From NCBI RefSeq assembly GCF_900162725.1, contig NZ_LT799418.1:3029134-3069339 (forward strand): a stretch of DNA of 40,206 nt, read 5' to 3'. This DNA is from Parabacteroides sp. Marseille-P3160. Its GTDB lineage: Bacteria; Bacteroidota; Bacteroidia; Bacteroidales; Tannerellaceae. The notes under the pieces are model-generated. The model was not told where the DNA came from and searched no databases. It worked only from the letters and a program-made list of their open reading frames with translations. A program made the translations under genes and the position numbers. Shown piece by piece: positions 1 through 7,540 of this stretch; within the stretch, counting starts at the first letter, position 1, and each line of letters begins with the position of its first letter.

Positions 1-73
1 TTAATAATATCTCCGTTTGTCCTTTTTTTTCATACAAGTATTCATTTTCTTAATGAATTAAAATCTCAATTGC

Positions 74-922
74 ATGTACACTAACGAAAACAATAAAGGG
101 ACATCTCATAGAGCAAGAGAGAATTCACTCCTATCTGGGGAACGGGATTTTCCTTTTCACATCCACCGAATTGCCAAAGGAAAGACATACCAGTTGAATA
201 ATCACTCCCAGAACCGCATTCTCTTCATTATGCGAGGAACCCTTTTCCTTGATGATCCGAGAACCGAACGAAATATCTTCGGCAGTAAACATATGTATTT
301 CTTGCATCGCAATGAAGCGCCTTTTCTATTCATCGCCGAAGTAAACACGACCCTCATAGAATATGTATCGGAATTCCTGCCGTTAATTAACCAACAGTCG
401 TTATTTCGTCTTGTATGCCGGTATGCTCCTCAACCGAAGAATCTGGAGGAAATGAGAATAAAGGAACCTATGTATTATATGCTTATCAGCATTATCCATT
501 TAAAGAAGTTGAAATTACAATCAAGATTTTTATTCGACATAAAGAAAGAAGAATTGTTGTTTTTTTTCCGGACATTATATGACGAGGCCGAGATCGCCCG
601 TTTCTTTTCACCTTTTCTACAGGATCAAAATAAGTTCAAGGAGGAAATCTTTTCCAAGTATGCTTATGGGGACAATGTGAAAAGCTTAGCGAGTAAATGC
701 TGCATGACGACCAAAACGCTGAACAGGCATTTCAAGAAAGAATTCCAGACTACTCCTCACAGATGGCTGAGCCGGCAAAAGGCAAAAGAGATTGAATTGT
801 ACATCATTCATCATCCCCACGTCTCGTTCCGGGAACTATCGGAACTGTTTAAGTTTCCCTCCGTCAAAGCTTTTAAATTGTTTTGCGAAACCCACAATAT
901 CTGGATGCTGATAAATGATTAA
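74..922 (+). CDS. AraC-family transcriptional regulator
   Basis: A 282-residue protein whose last ~85 residues form an AraC-type double helix-turn-helix. The stretch after KSLASKCCMTTKTLNRHF (about residues 200-220) is the first recognition helix, followed by a second, more divergent HTH around FRELSELFKFPSVKAF. The N-terminal ~180 residues look like the cupin-like sensor part of AraC proteins, with short beta-like stretches around RILFIMRGTLFLDD, and carry no membrane or signal segment. It is probably a cytoplasmic activator or repressor of unknown signal. The classical second HTH motif is weak and the C-terminus is short. The gene stands alone: queE lies convergently 26 bp downstream, and what lies upstream is outside the window. 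The ATG at 74 is the first good start in an AT-rich leader. The family call is solid; no target can be assigned from the sequence. Confidence 0.85.
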   Translation: MYTNENNKGTSHRARENSLLSGERDFPFHIHRIAKGKTYQLNNHSQNRILFIMRGTLFLDDPRTERNIFGSKHMYFLHRNEAPFLFIAEVNTTLIEYVSEFLPLINQQSLFRLVCRYAPQPKNLEEMRIKEPMYYMLISIIHLKKLKLQSRFLFDIKKEELLFFFRTLYDEAEIARFFSPFLQDQNKFKEEIFSKYAYGDNVKSLASKCCMTTKTLNRHFKKEFQTTPHRWLSRQKAKEIELYIIHHPHVSFRELSELFKFPSVKAFKLFCETHNIWMLIND

Positions 923-948
923 GAAAGAGAGGATAAATAAAAATTACG

Positions 949-1494
949 TCAGCGGATGTTGAGATACTTATGCGTCTGAAGGCTCAATTTCCATTTCGGA
1001 TGGGACTTGATGTATTCGATGACAGCCTCCGTATTTTGTCCGGAACAGGGCTGCAGGTAGTATTCCTGCGCTTCGATAAAATCATACTGCTCCGGATCCT
1101 GTTCCAAGTACACCACTTTCAGTTCATGGGGCTTCGTGATTACCACCCGGCCGCCGGGCTTCGGGGAGCAAGTGATCCAGTCGATCCCTTCGGGCAAGGC
1201 ACAAGTGCCGTTCGTTTCGATCTGGATATATTTTCCCAGAGATTTCAACAGTCGGATAAAATCGGGTGTAACGGAAAGGCCGGGCTCTCCTCCGGTGAGG
1301 ACAATATGGCGGGCCGGATAGCGGTCGATCTCTTTTGCAATCTCTTCATCACTCATCCATTCACCCTCCTCAAAGGAGGTATCGCAAAAGTCACATCTCA
1401 AGTTACAACCACAGAAACGAATAAAGACAGCCGCCGTACCGGTATAATATCCCTCCCCTTGCAAGCTGTAAAAGATCTCATTCACTTTCTTCAT
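949..1494 (-). CDS. queE: 7-carboxy-7-deazaguanine synthase (radical SAM)
   Basis: Converts 6-carboxy-tetrahydropterin to 7-carboxy-7-deazaguanine in the preQ0/queuosine pathway, using a [4Fe-4S] cluster and S-adenosylmethionine. The cluster motif is the CX3CX2C of CNLRCDFC near the N-terminus, preceded by YSLQGEG, and the SAM-binding GGEP motif follows (LTGGEPGLS). At about 181 residues it is in the size range of short QueE proteins. I chose the start at MKKVNEIFYS (1494); an ATG four codons upstream (1506) is also in frame. Either start overlaps the 3' end of queD, so the two genes are translationally linked on the minus strand. QueC and QueF are not in the window. The function call is secure. 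Confidence 0.93.
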   Translation of the reverse strand: MKKVNEIFYSLQGEGYYTGTAAVFIRFCGCNLRCDFCDTSFEEGEWMSDEEIAKEIDRYPARHIVLTGGEPGLSVTPDFIRLLKSLGKYIQIETNGTCALPEGIDWITCSPKPGGRVVITKPHELKVVYLEQDPEQYDFIEAQEYYLQPCSGQNTEAVIEYIKSHPKWKLSLQTHKYLNIR

Positions 1495-1813
1495 ACCAAG
1501 CGGCATTGTTTTCCGATTCCTGTACCATCACTTTGAAGCATTCGGGTATCTGGTCGCAAATCCATTTGGCCAGATTTTCGGCGGTCGTATTGAACGGTAG
1601 GATATCGTTCAGATATTTATGATCCAGTTTATTCTGTATTTTCTCCTTGATATGAGTAAAATCAACAACCATTCCCACCTCGTTCAGCTTTTCCGAACGG
1701 CACCAGACTTCAATGATCCAGTTATGCCCATGCAACTGCGTGCACTTACTCTCATAAGGCAACGATAAGCGATGCGCTGCTGAAATCTCCATTCTCTTCT
1801 TAACTATATACAT
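1478..1813 (-). CDS. queD: 6-carboxy-5,6,7,8-tetrahydropterin synthase
   Basis: Makes 6-carboxy-tetrahydropterin from dihydroneopterin triphosphate, the step just before QueE. In this 111-residue protein the zinc ligands are visible as the histidine in ISAAHRL and the two in HGHNW, and the catalytic cysteine is in KCTQLHGHNW. The later DHKYLND and TAEN segments match the QueD/PTPS fold active site. It is the first gene of a minus-strand queD-queE pair, with queE starting inside its 3' end. Its upstream region runs into the tandem palindrome element at 1976-2148, so its promoter must lie in about 1820-1975. No perfect TAnnTTTG was found there. The near match TTATTTTG lies on the minus strand, complementary to the CAAAATAA near 1878. 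Confidence 0.93.
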   Translation of the reverse strand: MYIVKKRMEISAAHRLSLPYESKCTQLHGHNWIIEVWCRSEKLNEVGMVVDFTHIKEKIQNKLDHKYLNDILPFNTTAENLAKWICDQIPECFKVMVQESENNAAWYEESE

Positions 1814-1975
1814 AGACTGCTATTCCTCGATCTTTCGATTATTTTATCACGTCAATAATCTTGTCGCGTATTTTTCACAAAATAACGTACAAATCTCTAA
1901 TGCGCAAAATATGGCACCAATAAGTTTTCTATTTTTTCAATCGAGAAAATTTATAGACGGGAATTAAGAACAGAA

Positions 1976-2148
1976 GGGGTTGCCTAAAAAGCACTGCACC
2001 GCCCTGAAAATCCAGTGCACTCAATGAATTAATCCAGTGCACTCAATGAATTAATCCAGTGCACTCAATATATTAATCCAGTGCACTCATTCATAAAATT
2101 CAGTGCACTGGATTTTTTCCGTACAAGTCACGACCTTTTGGACAGCCC
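1976..2148. mobile_element. MITE-like element enclosing a 22-bp palindrome array
   Basis: The intergenic space between queD and the ETF gene holds a ~173-bp structure. Its ends are imperfect inverted repeats: GGGGTTGCCTAAAA at the left (1976-1989) and the complement of GGGCTGTCCAAAA at the right (2136-2148). Ends of the GGGCTGTCCAAAA type resemble terminal repeats of insertion sequences and MITEs, but the family is not identified here. No coding sequence is inside, so mobilisation would need a transposase in trans. No clear target-site duplication was seen. From memory, Porphyromonas gingivalis carries a comparable MITE with internal short tandem repeats ('BrickBuilt'); kinship is not tested here. 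Confidence 0.5.
2009..2118. repeat. Five AGTGCACT palindromes at exact 22-bp spacing
   Basis: The 8-bp palindrome AGTGCACT occurs at 2014, 2036, 2058, 2080 and 2102, each exactly 22 bp after the last. The 14-bp spacers are near identical (CAATGAATTAATCC twice, CAATATATTAATCC, then a diverged one). A degenerate sixth unit may lie at about 1992 (CACTGCAC). The outer units form a perfect 15-bp inverted repeat, AAAATCCAGTGCACT at 2007-2021 against AGTGCACTGGATTTT at 2102-2116, followed by a T-run. The RNA could therefore fold into one long hairpin. On the minus strand it lies just past the end of the ETF gene, where a terminator is expected. Confidence 0.9.
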
Positions 2149-2174
2149 TTTCTTATATAACTAGATAGAAAATA

Positions 2175-4118
2175 TCAATTCTTGACCGGTTCTATTCCGA
2201 AAGTATATCCGTTCTTCACGCGTTCGATCAGTTCGGGCACGACGTCTTGGTATTCTCCCACGATACCGAAGTCGGCATGGTGGAAGATCGAGGCTTTCGG
2301 ATTATGGTCAATAGCAATGATCTTGCCTGACTCTTTGATCCCTGCGATGTGCTGTATCGCCCCGGAAACTCCGATCGCAATATAGATCTTCGGGCGGACG
2401 GTTTTACCCGTTTGTCCTACTTGGCGGGCATATTCGGCGATACCTTCGTCCACGACCACACGGCTGGCAGCCCACTCGGCTTTCACACCCTTTTCCTTCA
2501 GCGCTTCAGCCAACTCCTTAACCAGAGCAAGCCGGTCGTCGGTCGCTCCTCTTCCACCCGACACGATAATGTCGGCATCGAACAAGCTTTGTAATCCGCC
2601 TTCGCCGCGAACCGTTTCCAGTATCTTTACTTTAAAGTCTCCCTCATCCAGGTGGGGAACGTAAGAAGATAGGATTCCTTTCCGGCCTTCCGTTTTCGGC
2701 GGTACGGGGAATGTACCCGCGCGAGCCGTGGAAATCTGCGGATATACGAAACCGAGGATGGTCGCCAGTTTGCTTTCTCCGTAAGTCGGACGGCGGGAAT
2801 GCAGGATAGGCCGATTGATGATCTTCGCTTTCCGGTTGACATAATCGCCTATTTCCAATCCGGTACAATCGGCCGTTACCCCACTGCCGGTCTTCATACC
2901 GATCCGCGGAGCCAATTCACGCCCCGCCGTTGTGGCGGCAAAGAGCGCAATTTCCGGATTTCGCTCCCGGATAATCTGCGTGATAATATCGGAGAAAGGC
3001 AATACCAGATACTCTTCCAGCCGGTCATTGTCTACCAGAATCACTTCATCGGAACCATATTCGAATAGGGTCTGCGCGAGCGGCTTTATATTTTTGCCGA
3101 TAAGAACGGTCGATATCTTCGTGTCATTGCCCAATTCATCGGCCAGCTTGCGCGCCGGAGTCAGCAATTCCAGGGAAGGACGGGCAATCTTGCCATTCGT
3201 CACTTCCGCCCATGTCAGGATTCCTTTGGCGCCGTTACGGGTATCCACAATGGGGAAATCCGGTGTTTCTACCGCTTTCTTCTCCTTCTCTTCTTTTTTC
3301 ACCAACACGTTGCCTCCCTTTTTCAGGTTGGCAATCAGGCTATCCACCTGTTCCGTCTCATTTTGTCCTTCCGACAGGACAATCGGCGGACGCTCGCTGA
3401 CGAGATTCATCACATTGGCGACAATCGTAGGCGAACCACTCAAACCGATCTTTTCAGTTCCCAAATGGATATCATCGACACCCAATACTGTAATTTGGCT
3501 ATGGCGCGCCTTGATTGCCCCGATCAGCGAGGGTTTGCGTGGCGGTACTCCCGTCGGCGTCAGCGACACCAGGCAAGGCATAGGCAATTGCAGCATCTGG
3601 TAACCGCCTTCAATGATCCTCCGGGCCACGACATTCCCTTTGTCGTCCGCTTTCGCCGATTCGACAAAAGTAGCCTGTGGTATGCCCAAGGATTCCGCTA
3701 CCTGGGAAGGCACATGGGCGGTATCACCGTCACTGGTCTGCCGTCCGGCAAATATGATAAACGGTTCTTCCGACTCCTTGGAGAAACCCAAATACTGCAG
3801 GAGGGTGGCAAGTGCCAAGCCCGTAGCATAGGTATCGCTTCCTCCCAGTTTACGGTCCGATAACAGATAAGCTTCGTCATATCCCATAGAGATTGCTGTA
3901 CGTAAAGCTGTTTCAAAAGATTGGGGACCCATGGAGCAAACGATCATCCGGGCGTCCGGATACTGCTTTTTCAACTGTAAACCTGCTTCCAGCCCGAACT
4001 GGCAATCGATATTGATGATTGATTTTGCCTTCGTACGGTCCATCAGGCCGTCATCCCCCATTCTCATCTCCGTGGGGAGCGGTACTTGTTTTATTAAACT
4101 GATTATTGTTAAAGCCAT
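2175..4118 (-). CDS. Electron transfer flavoprotein, fused beta-alpha subunits
   Basis: A single 647-residue chain containing both ETF subunits, which are usually separate proteins. Residues 1 to about 260 are ETF beta (ISLIKQVPLP at the start, then GRQTSDGDTAHVPSQVAESLG around 125-145). A charged linker rich in Lys/Glu (about 270-295) leads to ETF alpha from LTWAEVTNGK (about 301). The FAD-binding C-terminal domain shows SGGRGATDD (520-528), GQTGKTVRPKIYIAIGVSGA (568-587) and AIDHNPKASIFHHADFGIVG (602-621). It passes electrons from acyl-CoA-type or other flavin dehydrogenases to ETF-quinone oxidoreductase. That partner is encoded 20 bp upstream on the same strand. The reading frame is uninterrupted, so this is a true fusion rather than an assembly error. 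Its dehydrogenase partner is not in the window. Confidence 0.93.
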   Translation of the reverse strand: MALTIISLIKQVPLPTEMRMGDDGLMDRTKAKSIINIDCQFGLEAGLQLKKQYPDARMIVCSMGPQSFETALRTAISMGYDEAYLLSDRKLGGSDTYATGLALATLLQYLGFSKESEEPFIIFAGRQTSDGDTAHVPSQVAESLGIPQATFVESAKADDKGNVVARRIIEGGYQMLQLPMPCLVSLTPTGVPPRKPSLIGAIKARHSQITVLGVDDIHLGTEKIGLSGSPTIVANVMNLVSERPPIVLSEGQNETEQVDSLIANLKKGGNVLVKKEEKEKKAVETPDFPIVDTRNGAKGILTWAEVTNGKIARPSLELLTPARKLADELGNDTKISTVLIGKNIKPLAQTLFEYGSDEVILVDNDRLEEYLVLPFSDIITQIIRERNPEIALFAATTAGRELAPRIGMKTGSGVTADCTGLEIGDYVNRKAKIINRPILHSRRPTYGESKLATILGFVYPQISTARAGTFPVPPKTEGRKGILSSYVPHLDEGDFKVKILETVRGEGGLQSLFDADIIVSGGRGATDDRLALVKELAEALKEKGVKAEWAASRVVVDEGIAEYARQVGQTGKTVRPKIYIAIGVSGAIQHIAGIKESGKIIAIDHNPKASIFHHADFGIVGEYQDVVPELIERVKNGYTFGIEPVKN

Positions 4119-4138
4119 TTTCTTCGATTCTTTTACAA

Positions 4139-5809
4139 TTACATATATTTATATTCAGGGCCGTTTCCGCCGTTCGGAACATTCCACGTGATGCCGTCTC
4201 CCGGCTCCTTGATATCGCAGGTCTTGCAATGGAGGCAGTTTTCAGCATGAATCCGGAGTTCCTGATGGCCACTCTTGTCGGTATGAAGCTCGTAGACCTC
4301 TGCCGAGCAATAAAACTGGCAGGGTGCTCCATATTCCTTGATGTTTATCGCATCATAGGTGGCCGGATTATTAATATGTAAATGGGGAACCTGTTGCTCG
4401 TCATGATTAACGCCGGTATAATAAACATCAGTTGCCTTATCGAAGGTCAGCATTTTATCAAAATCCAATCGATCCCTAAAGCGTTCCTTGAATTTCTTTC
4501 CTTGGAACTCGCTCAGTTTTCGGGTAGCCTCACTGTCCTTATGCGCCTCCAGCTTGCCGAAGAATCCGGCGCCTCCCGTAATCAATTGGCCGCCGAAATG
4601 GAAGGCTCCGGCAATCATCCCCTGGGCAAATCCCTGGCGGAAATTGCGTACCGGATAGAGTTCCTTGTAAATCCAACTCGTATTCACAAGAGTTTCGTAT
4701 TGTTTCAGCGTATCTTCCGAGAAGTCATTCTTTTCGAAAGCAAACAGGGCGGTTTCGGCCGCCAACATACCAGACTTAATCGCCAGATGTACACCTTTCA
4801 AGGCAGGCATTGCAAGGAATCCGGCACTGTCGCCGACAATCAAGGCATGGTCGGCATAGAGTTTCGGAAGTGAATAGAGCCCGCCCTCCGGTAAGGTCTT
4901 GGCTCCGTATTCGAGGAGTCTTCCCCCTTTCAGTATCTTGCTTACAAAAGGCGTCGTCTTCCAAACCTGAAAAGCGTCATGAGTATCAAATGTCGGATCG
5001 GGATAATCGAGGCCGACCACTAGGCCGACTGCCACCCGGTTACCGCTCAGGCCATAAACAAAACCTCCGCCGAATTCATGCAAATTCAGCGGATAGCCCA
5101 TGGTATGATAGATTTCCCCCGCTTGGATATTTCCTTCCGGAACGCTCCATAATTCCTTGCATCCCAATGAATATACTTGCGGGTTTCTCTCTTTCTGCAA
5201 ATCGAACTTTCGGATCAGTTTCTTAGCCAGGCTTCCCCTCACTCCTTCCGCAAAAATGATCAGCTTGGCCTCGATCCGTGTACCGGGCTGAAAGTTAGCC
5301 TCCGGATTGCCGTGATGGTCTACACCGGTATCAATCGTCTTGGCACCTATTAATTTATCGTTTTCGTAAAGCAGTTCGCTGACAGAGAAACCTGGGTAGA
5401 TCTCCACTCCTTTCTCTTCCGCCTTTTTGGCCAAGAACCGGCAAACCTCTCCCAGCGAAGCGGTATAATTGCCCGTATTGCTCATGTAAGGAGGATGGAA
5501 CGGCAACTTGATCGAACCGTTTTTACTCAGCAAAAGCGTAGAATCTTTTGACACTTTAGAATCGAGGGGAATCTCAGAAGGATCGACATCCGGCAGTAGT
5601 TCCTTAAAAACGTCTGCTTTGATGACGGCGCCTGAAATGATATGGTTGCCGATAGCAGAACCTTTTTCGATAAGTAACACGCGCCGGGTCAGCCCCTTTT
5701 GCTTTAACAGATCGGCGACATGGATAGCGGTCGCCAATCCGGAGGGACCCCCTCCGATAATCAGGATGTCCGTGGAAACGGAATCAACAGTACTCATTTT
5801 ATTTTTCAT
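4139..5809 (-). CDS. Electron transfer flavoprotein-quinone oxidoreductase
   Basis: A 556-residue flavo-iron-sulfur protein that oxidises reduced ETF and reduces membrane quinone (probably menaquinone here). The N-terminal FAD-binding motif is DILIIGGGPSGLATAIHVAD. The middle carries ETF-QO signatures such as GVRGSLAKKLI and HTMGYPL. The C-terminus has the [4Fe-4S] domain, with one Cys in FYCSAEVYEL and three in ENCLHCKTCDIKEPGDGITW, all four present. The full length matches the family. It is the first gene of a two-gene minus-strand operon with the fused ETF. A second in-frame Met (MSTVDSV, four codons in) is an alternative start. The -7 element at 5900-5907 fits as its promoter. Confidence 0.93.
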   Translation of the reverse strand: MKNKMSTVDSVSTDILIIGGGPSGLATAIHVADLLKQKGLTRRVLLIEKGSAIGNHIISGAVIKADVFKELLPDVDPSEIPLDSKVSKDSTLLLSKNGSIKLPFHPPYMSNTGNYTASLGEVCRFLAKKAEEKGVEIYPGFSVSELLYENDKLIGAKTIDTGVDHHGNPEANFQPGTRIEAKLIIFAEGVRGSLAKKLIRKFDLQKERNPQVYSLGCKELWSVPEGNIQAGEIYHTMGYPLNLHEFGGGFVYGLSGNRVAVGLVVGLDYPDPTFDTHDAFQVWKTTPFVSKILKGGRLLEYGAKTLPEGGLYSLPKLYADHALIVGDSAGFLAMPALKGVHLAIKSGMLAAETALFAFEKNDFSEDTLKQYETLVNTSWIYKELYPVRNFRQGFAQGMIAGAFHFGGQLITGGAGFFGKLEAHKDSEATRKLSEFQGKKFKERFRDRLDFDKMLTFDKATDVYYTGVNHDEQQVPHLHINNPATYDAINIKEYGAPCQFYCSAEVYELHTDKSGHQELRIHAENCLHCKTCDIKEPGDGITWNVPNGGNGPEYKYM

Positions 5810-5899
5810 TTAATTATACGGCTAACATTTAAGTGTTTTCATGTAAGACTGAGATGGCTAAACTATTCCGCAAGTAGCTGCCAACGAGTTTATCACTGG

Positions 5900-5907
5900 C
5901 AAATATA
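5900..5907 (-). promoter_or_regulatory. -7 promoter element for the ETF operon
   Basis: On the minus strand this reads TATATTTG, a perfect match to the Bacteroidota TAnnTTTG element, about 90 bp upstream of the ETF-QO start codon. No clear -33 TTTG was assigned. Confidence 0.55.
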
Positions 5908-5979
5908 GTATTTATTAAGTTGGGAAAAAGAAAATGCCCTCTGTTTTAAGGACATTAAATGTTAACATTCGTAAATGTA

Positions 5980-5987
5980 TATTTTTG
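5980..5987 (+). promoter_or_regulatory. Orphan -7-like element in the 5810-6271 gap
   Basis: TATTTTTG on the plus strand is a perfect TAnnTTTG match, yet no plus-strand gene follows before 7541. It may be chance in AT-rich sequence, or may start an unrecognised short transcript running through about 5993-6120. Apart from this, the ETF promoter and the remnant frame at 6097-6282, I see nothing in the 460-bp gap. Confidence 0.25.
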
Positions 5988-6096
5988 TTCTACTTTTACC
6001 TGCTGATAAAAAGGGAGGTGGTTAATTTTATACGACCTGATTCCGGCAGGCATTGCCACAACTTTACATTTCACCTACCCGATTTTTGTTACCCTA

Positions 6097-6282
6097 CTAC
6101 TGGTTACAATCGTAGTTAAAGATAAAATATTCAATGCCACCCTTTATATCAAAAGCGTCTTTCCCGTAACCATCCGGCGTAATAGGCATAAAAGTTTTAT
6201 ACCTCATATTATTAATAGAATATAAAGAGCCGGCACCATTAAAAAGTTTATCCGGCGTGAAATAACAAAAACTAATGTAAAG
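6097..6282 (-). pseudogene. Possible C-terminal gene remnant, unrecognised
   Basis: A 61-codon open frame on the minus strand, in a different frame from the DUF3667 gene whose last codons it overlaps. It has no usable start except an internal Met (the MRYKTF segment). The translation includes YFTPDKLFNGAGSLYSINN and MPITPDGYGKDAFDIKGG, and ends FNYDCNQ. Many codons follow the purine-N-pyrimidine pattern of real genes (GGT GCC GGC, GAT GGT, GAC GCT). This looks like the tail of a gene whose front part was lost when it was joined to the end of the DUF3667 gene. I do not recognise the family. A chance open frame is the main alternative. Confidence 0.3.
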
Positions 6283-7363
6283 TCATGAAACTGAAAAGCG
6301 CCAAACCAACTAGTAAAAGCAACATCATAAATACATTAATGATAAAAAGAATAAATCCCTTAGCGACTGTACTTCTCTTGCTTGACTGATATACACGGCG
6401 ATGAGCCACAAAAAAATAAATCAACATATATACAATCACCACAAAGGTATATAAACTAATTACATTATCGATAAAGGAATTATTGATCCAGTCATTCATT
6501 TCATCAAATACTATGATGGAGAGCATCGCTAACAATAGAAACGAAAAGAAGTGTAACGTAAATATGCCGTGATCAAAGAACCACCATTTCTTTTTGTTGT
6601 GAAACAGCCACAAAAAGAAAGCAAAAATCGGAAGATAGATAAACAAGGCCTTCGGTAAAACATGCATAAATGACTCTTTGAATTTTTCAACAATCTCTCT
6701 TCCGGTATAGCCTTTTTCCTTCAGGTAGAAAAACCGATGGGCAAAGGGTTTCAGTATCTTATACAAAATATTTCCCGACTGTTCCGCCAAAGAGTCATAT
6801 TCCTTTAGGTTTTTGGCGGAAAGGGAATCAACAGTTACGCTGATATCGGTTTTGCGGAGAAGCCCTTGTTTCTGCAATTTTCCCGTATAGATCGAATCAT
6901 ATACCCTCATCAGTATCAGTTCCCGTTCTTTTTCCTCGGTATATACATTTTGGAATATTTGTTTAAGCAACAGGCTATCCCCTGGAGTCAGTTCGATCTT
7001 ACCTTCATCGTGTAAAGCGACCTTCTCTTTTTTTGAATGCGCTTCCTGATTAGAAAAAAGCGAAGGAATAAAGAATGCAATGAAACTGATAAATATATAT
7101 AGCTTCACCGGAGCCACATACTTTTGTCTCTTTCCGGCCAGATATTCGTTTGTCAGCTTTCCGGGTACAAAGATCAGATAACGGATCGTTCGCCAGAACT
7201 GCCCGTCGTAATGGGTAAAATCTTCCAGGAAATGGGTAAAGAGAAAATAAAAAGGCTGCCTGGTTTCCGTATTCTCCTGTCCGCAATGCTCGCAATACCG
7301 CTCTACTACCGTATGCCCGCAATTCTGACAGGTTTTATCTGACCGTAATTTTCCGTGACTCAT
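6272..7363 (-). CDS. DUF3667 membrane protein with N-terminal zinc ribbon
   Basis: A 363-residue protein of the DUF3667 type common in Bacteroidota. Two CxxC pairs (C12/C15 and C24/C27, in CQNCG and CEHCG) form a small zinc ribbon. They are followed by the conserved stretch FEDFTHYDGQFWRTIRYLI-like and PGKLTNEYLAGKRQKYVAPVKLYIF. Then comes a first membrane helix, a long charged loop (about residues 110-220) and four or so further membrane helices to the C-terminus. Function is unknown; the layout suggests an inner-membrane protein with the zinc ribbon in the cytoplasm. It appears monocistronic, with a good -7 element 20 bp upstream. Confidence 0.82.
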   Translation of the reverse strand: MSHGKLRSDKTCQNCGHTVVERYCEHCGQENTETRQPFYFLFTHFLEDFTHYDGQFWRTIRYLIFVPGKLTNEYLAGKRQKYVAPVKLYIFISFIAFFIPSLFSNQEAHSKKEKVALHDEGKIELTPGDSLLLKQIFQNVYTEEKERELILMRVYDSIYTGKLQKQGLLRKTDISVTVDSLSAKNLKEYDSLAEQSGNILYKILKPFAHRFFYLKEKGYTGREIVEKFKESFMHVLPKALFIYLPIFAFFLWLFHNKKKWWFFDHGIFTLHFFSFLLLAMLSIIVFDEMNDWINNSFIDNVISLYTFVVIVYMLIYFFVAHRRVYQSSKRSTVAKGFILFIINVFMMLLLLVGLALFSFMTLH

Positions 7364-7382
7364 TGGTTGAATATTTGAAAGG

Positions 7383-7390
7383 CAAAAGTA
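7383..7390 (-). promoter_or_regulatory. -7 element for the DUF3667 gene
   Basis: Reads TACTTTTG on the minus strand, a perfect TAnnTTTG match 20 bp upstream of the start codon, implying a leader of only about a dozen bases. Confidence 0.5.
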
Positions 7391-7527
7391 AAGAATCCTG
7401 TGAAAATTTCAGAAAAAGCACAACGGATAATTTAGAAGTCCTTCTTTAAATTTTGCTCGTTCATTTATTTAGTTCTATTTTTAGGGTAGTTGATTCCTCC
7501 TAAAAGTGATAAATCTATCTCTTTTTA

Positions 7528-7535
7528 TATCTTTG
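7528..7535 (+). promoter_or_regulatory. -7 element abutting the MutS-like gene start
   Basis: TATCTTTG matches TAnnTTTG perfectly and ends 5 bp before the ATG at 7541. With the usual offset, transcription would begin at or within a base or two of the start codon, so the mRNA may be leaderless. This argues against the upstream in-frame TTG at 7490. Confidence 0.55.
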
Positions 7536-7540
7536 CACAC

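Noticed and set aside
970-1536. 188-codon plus-strand ORF across queE
   Set aside because: It is antisense to queE/queD, which carry intact motifs; the translation has no recognisable domain.
2009-2118. CRISPR array
   Set aside because: The repeat core is only 8 bp, the 14-bp spacers are nearly identical to each other, and no cas gene is present; this is a minisatellite, not a CRISPR.
2880-3250. Frameshift joining separate ETF genes
   Set aside because: The single frame runs through a normal linker into a complete alpha domain, so it is a real fusion.
2932-3603. 223-codon plus-strand ORF
   Set aside because: It lies wholly inside the ETF fusion on the opposite strand and has low-complexity Ser/Arg-rich translation typical of a shadow frame.
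5990-6120. Cobalamin or other riboswitch in the ETF/DUF3667 gap
   Set aside because: A GGTGG and GGCAGGCATTGCC pattern was noticed, but the conserved riboswitch cores are missing and no fitting gene follows.
7490-7540. TTG start adding 17 residues to the MutS-like protein
   Set aside because: The perfect -7 element at 7528-7535 lies inside it, so the extension would not be transcribed.
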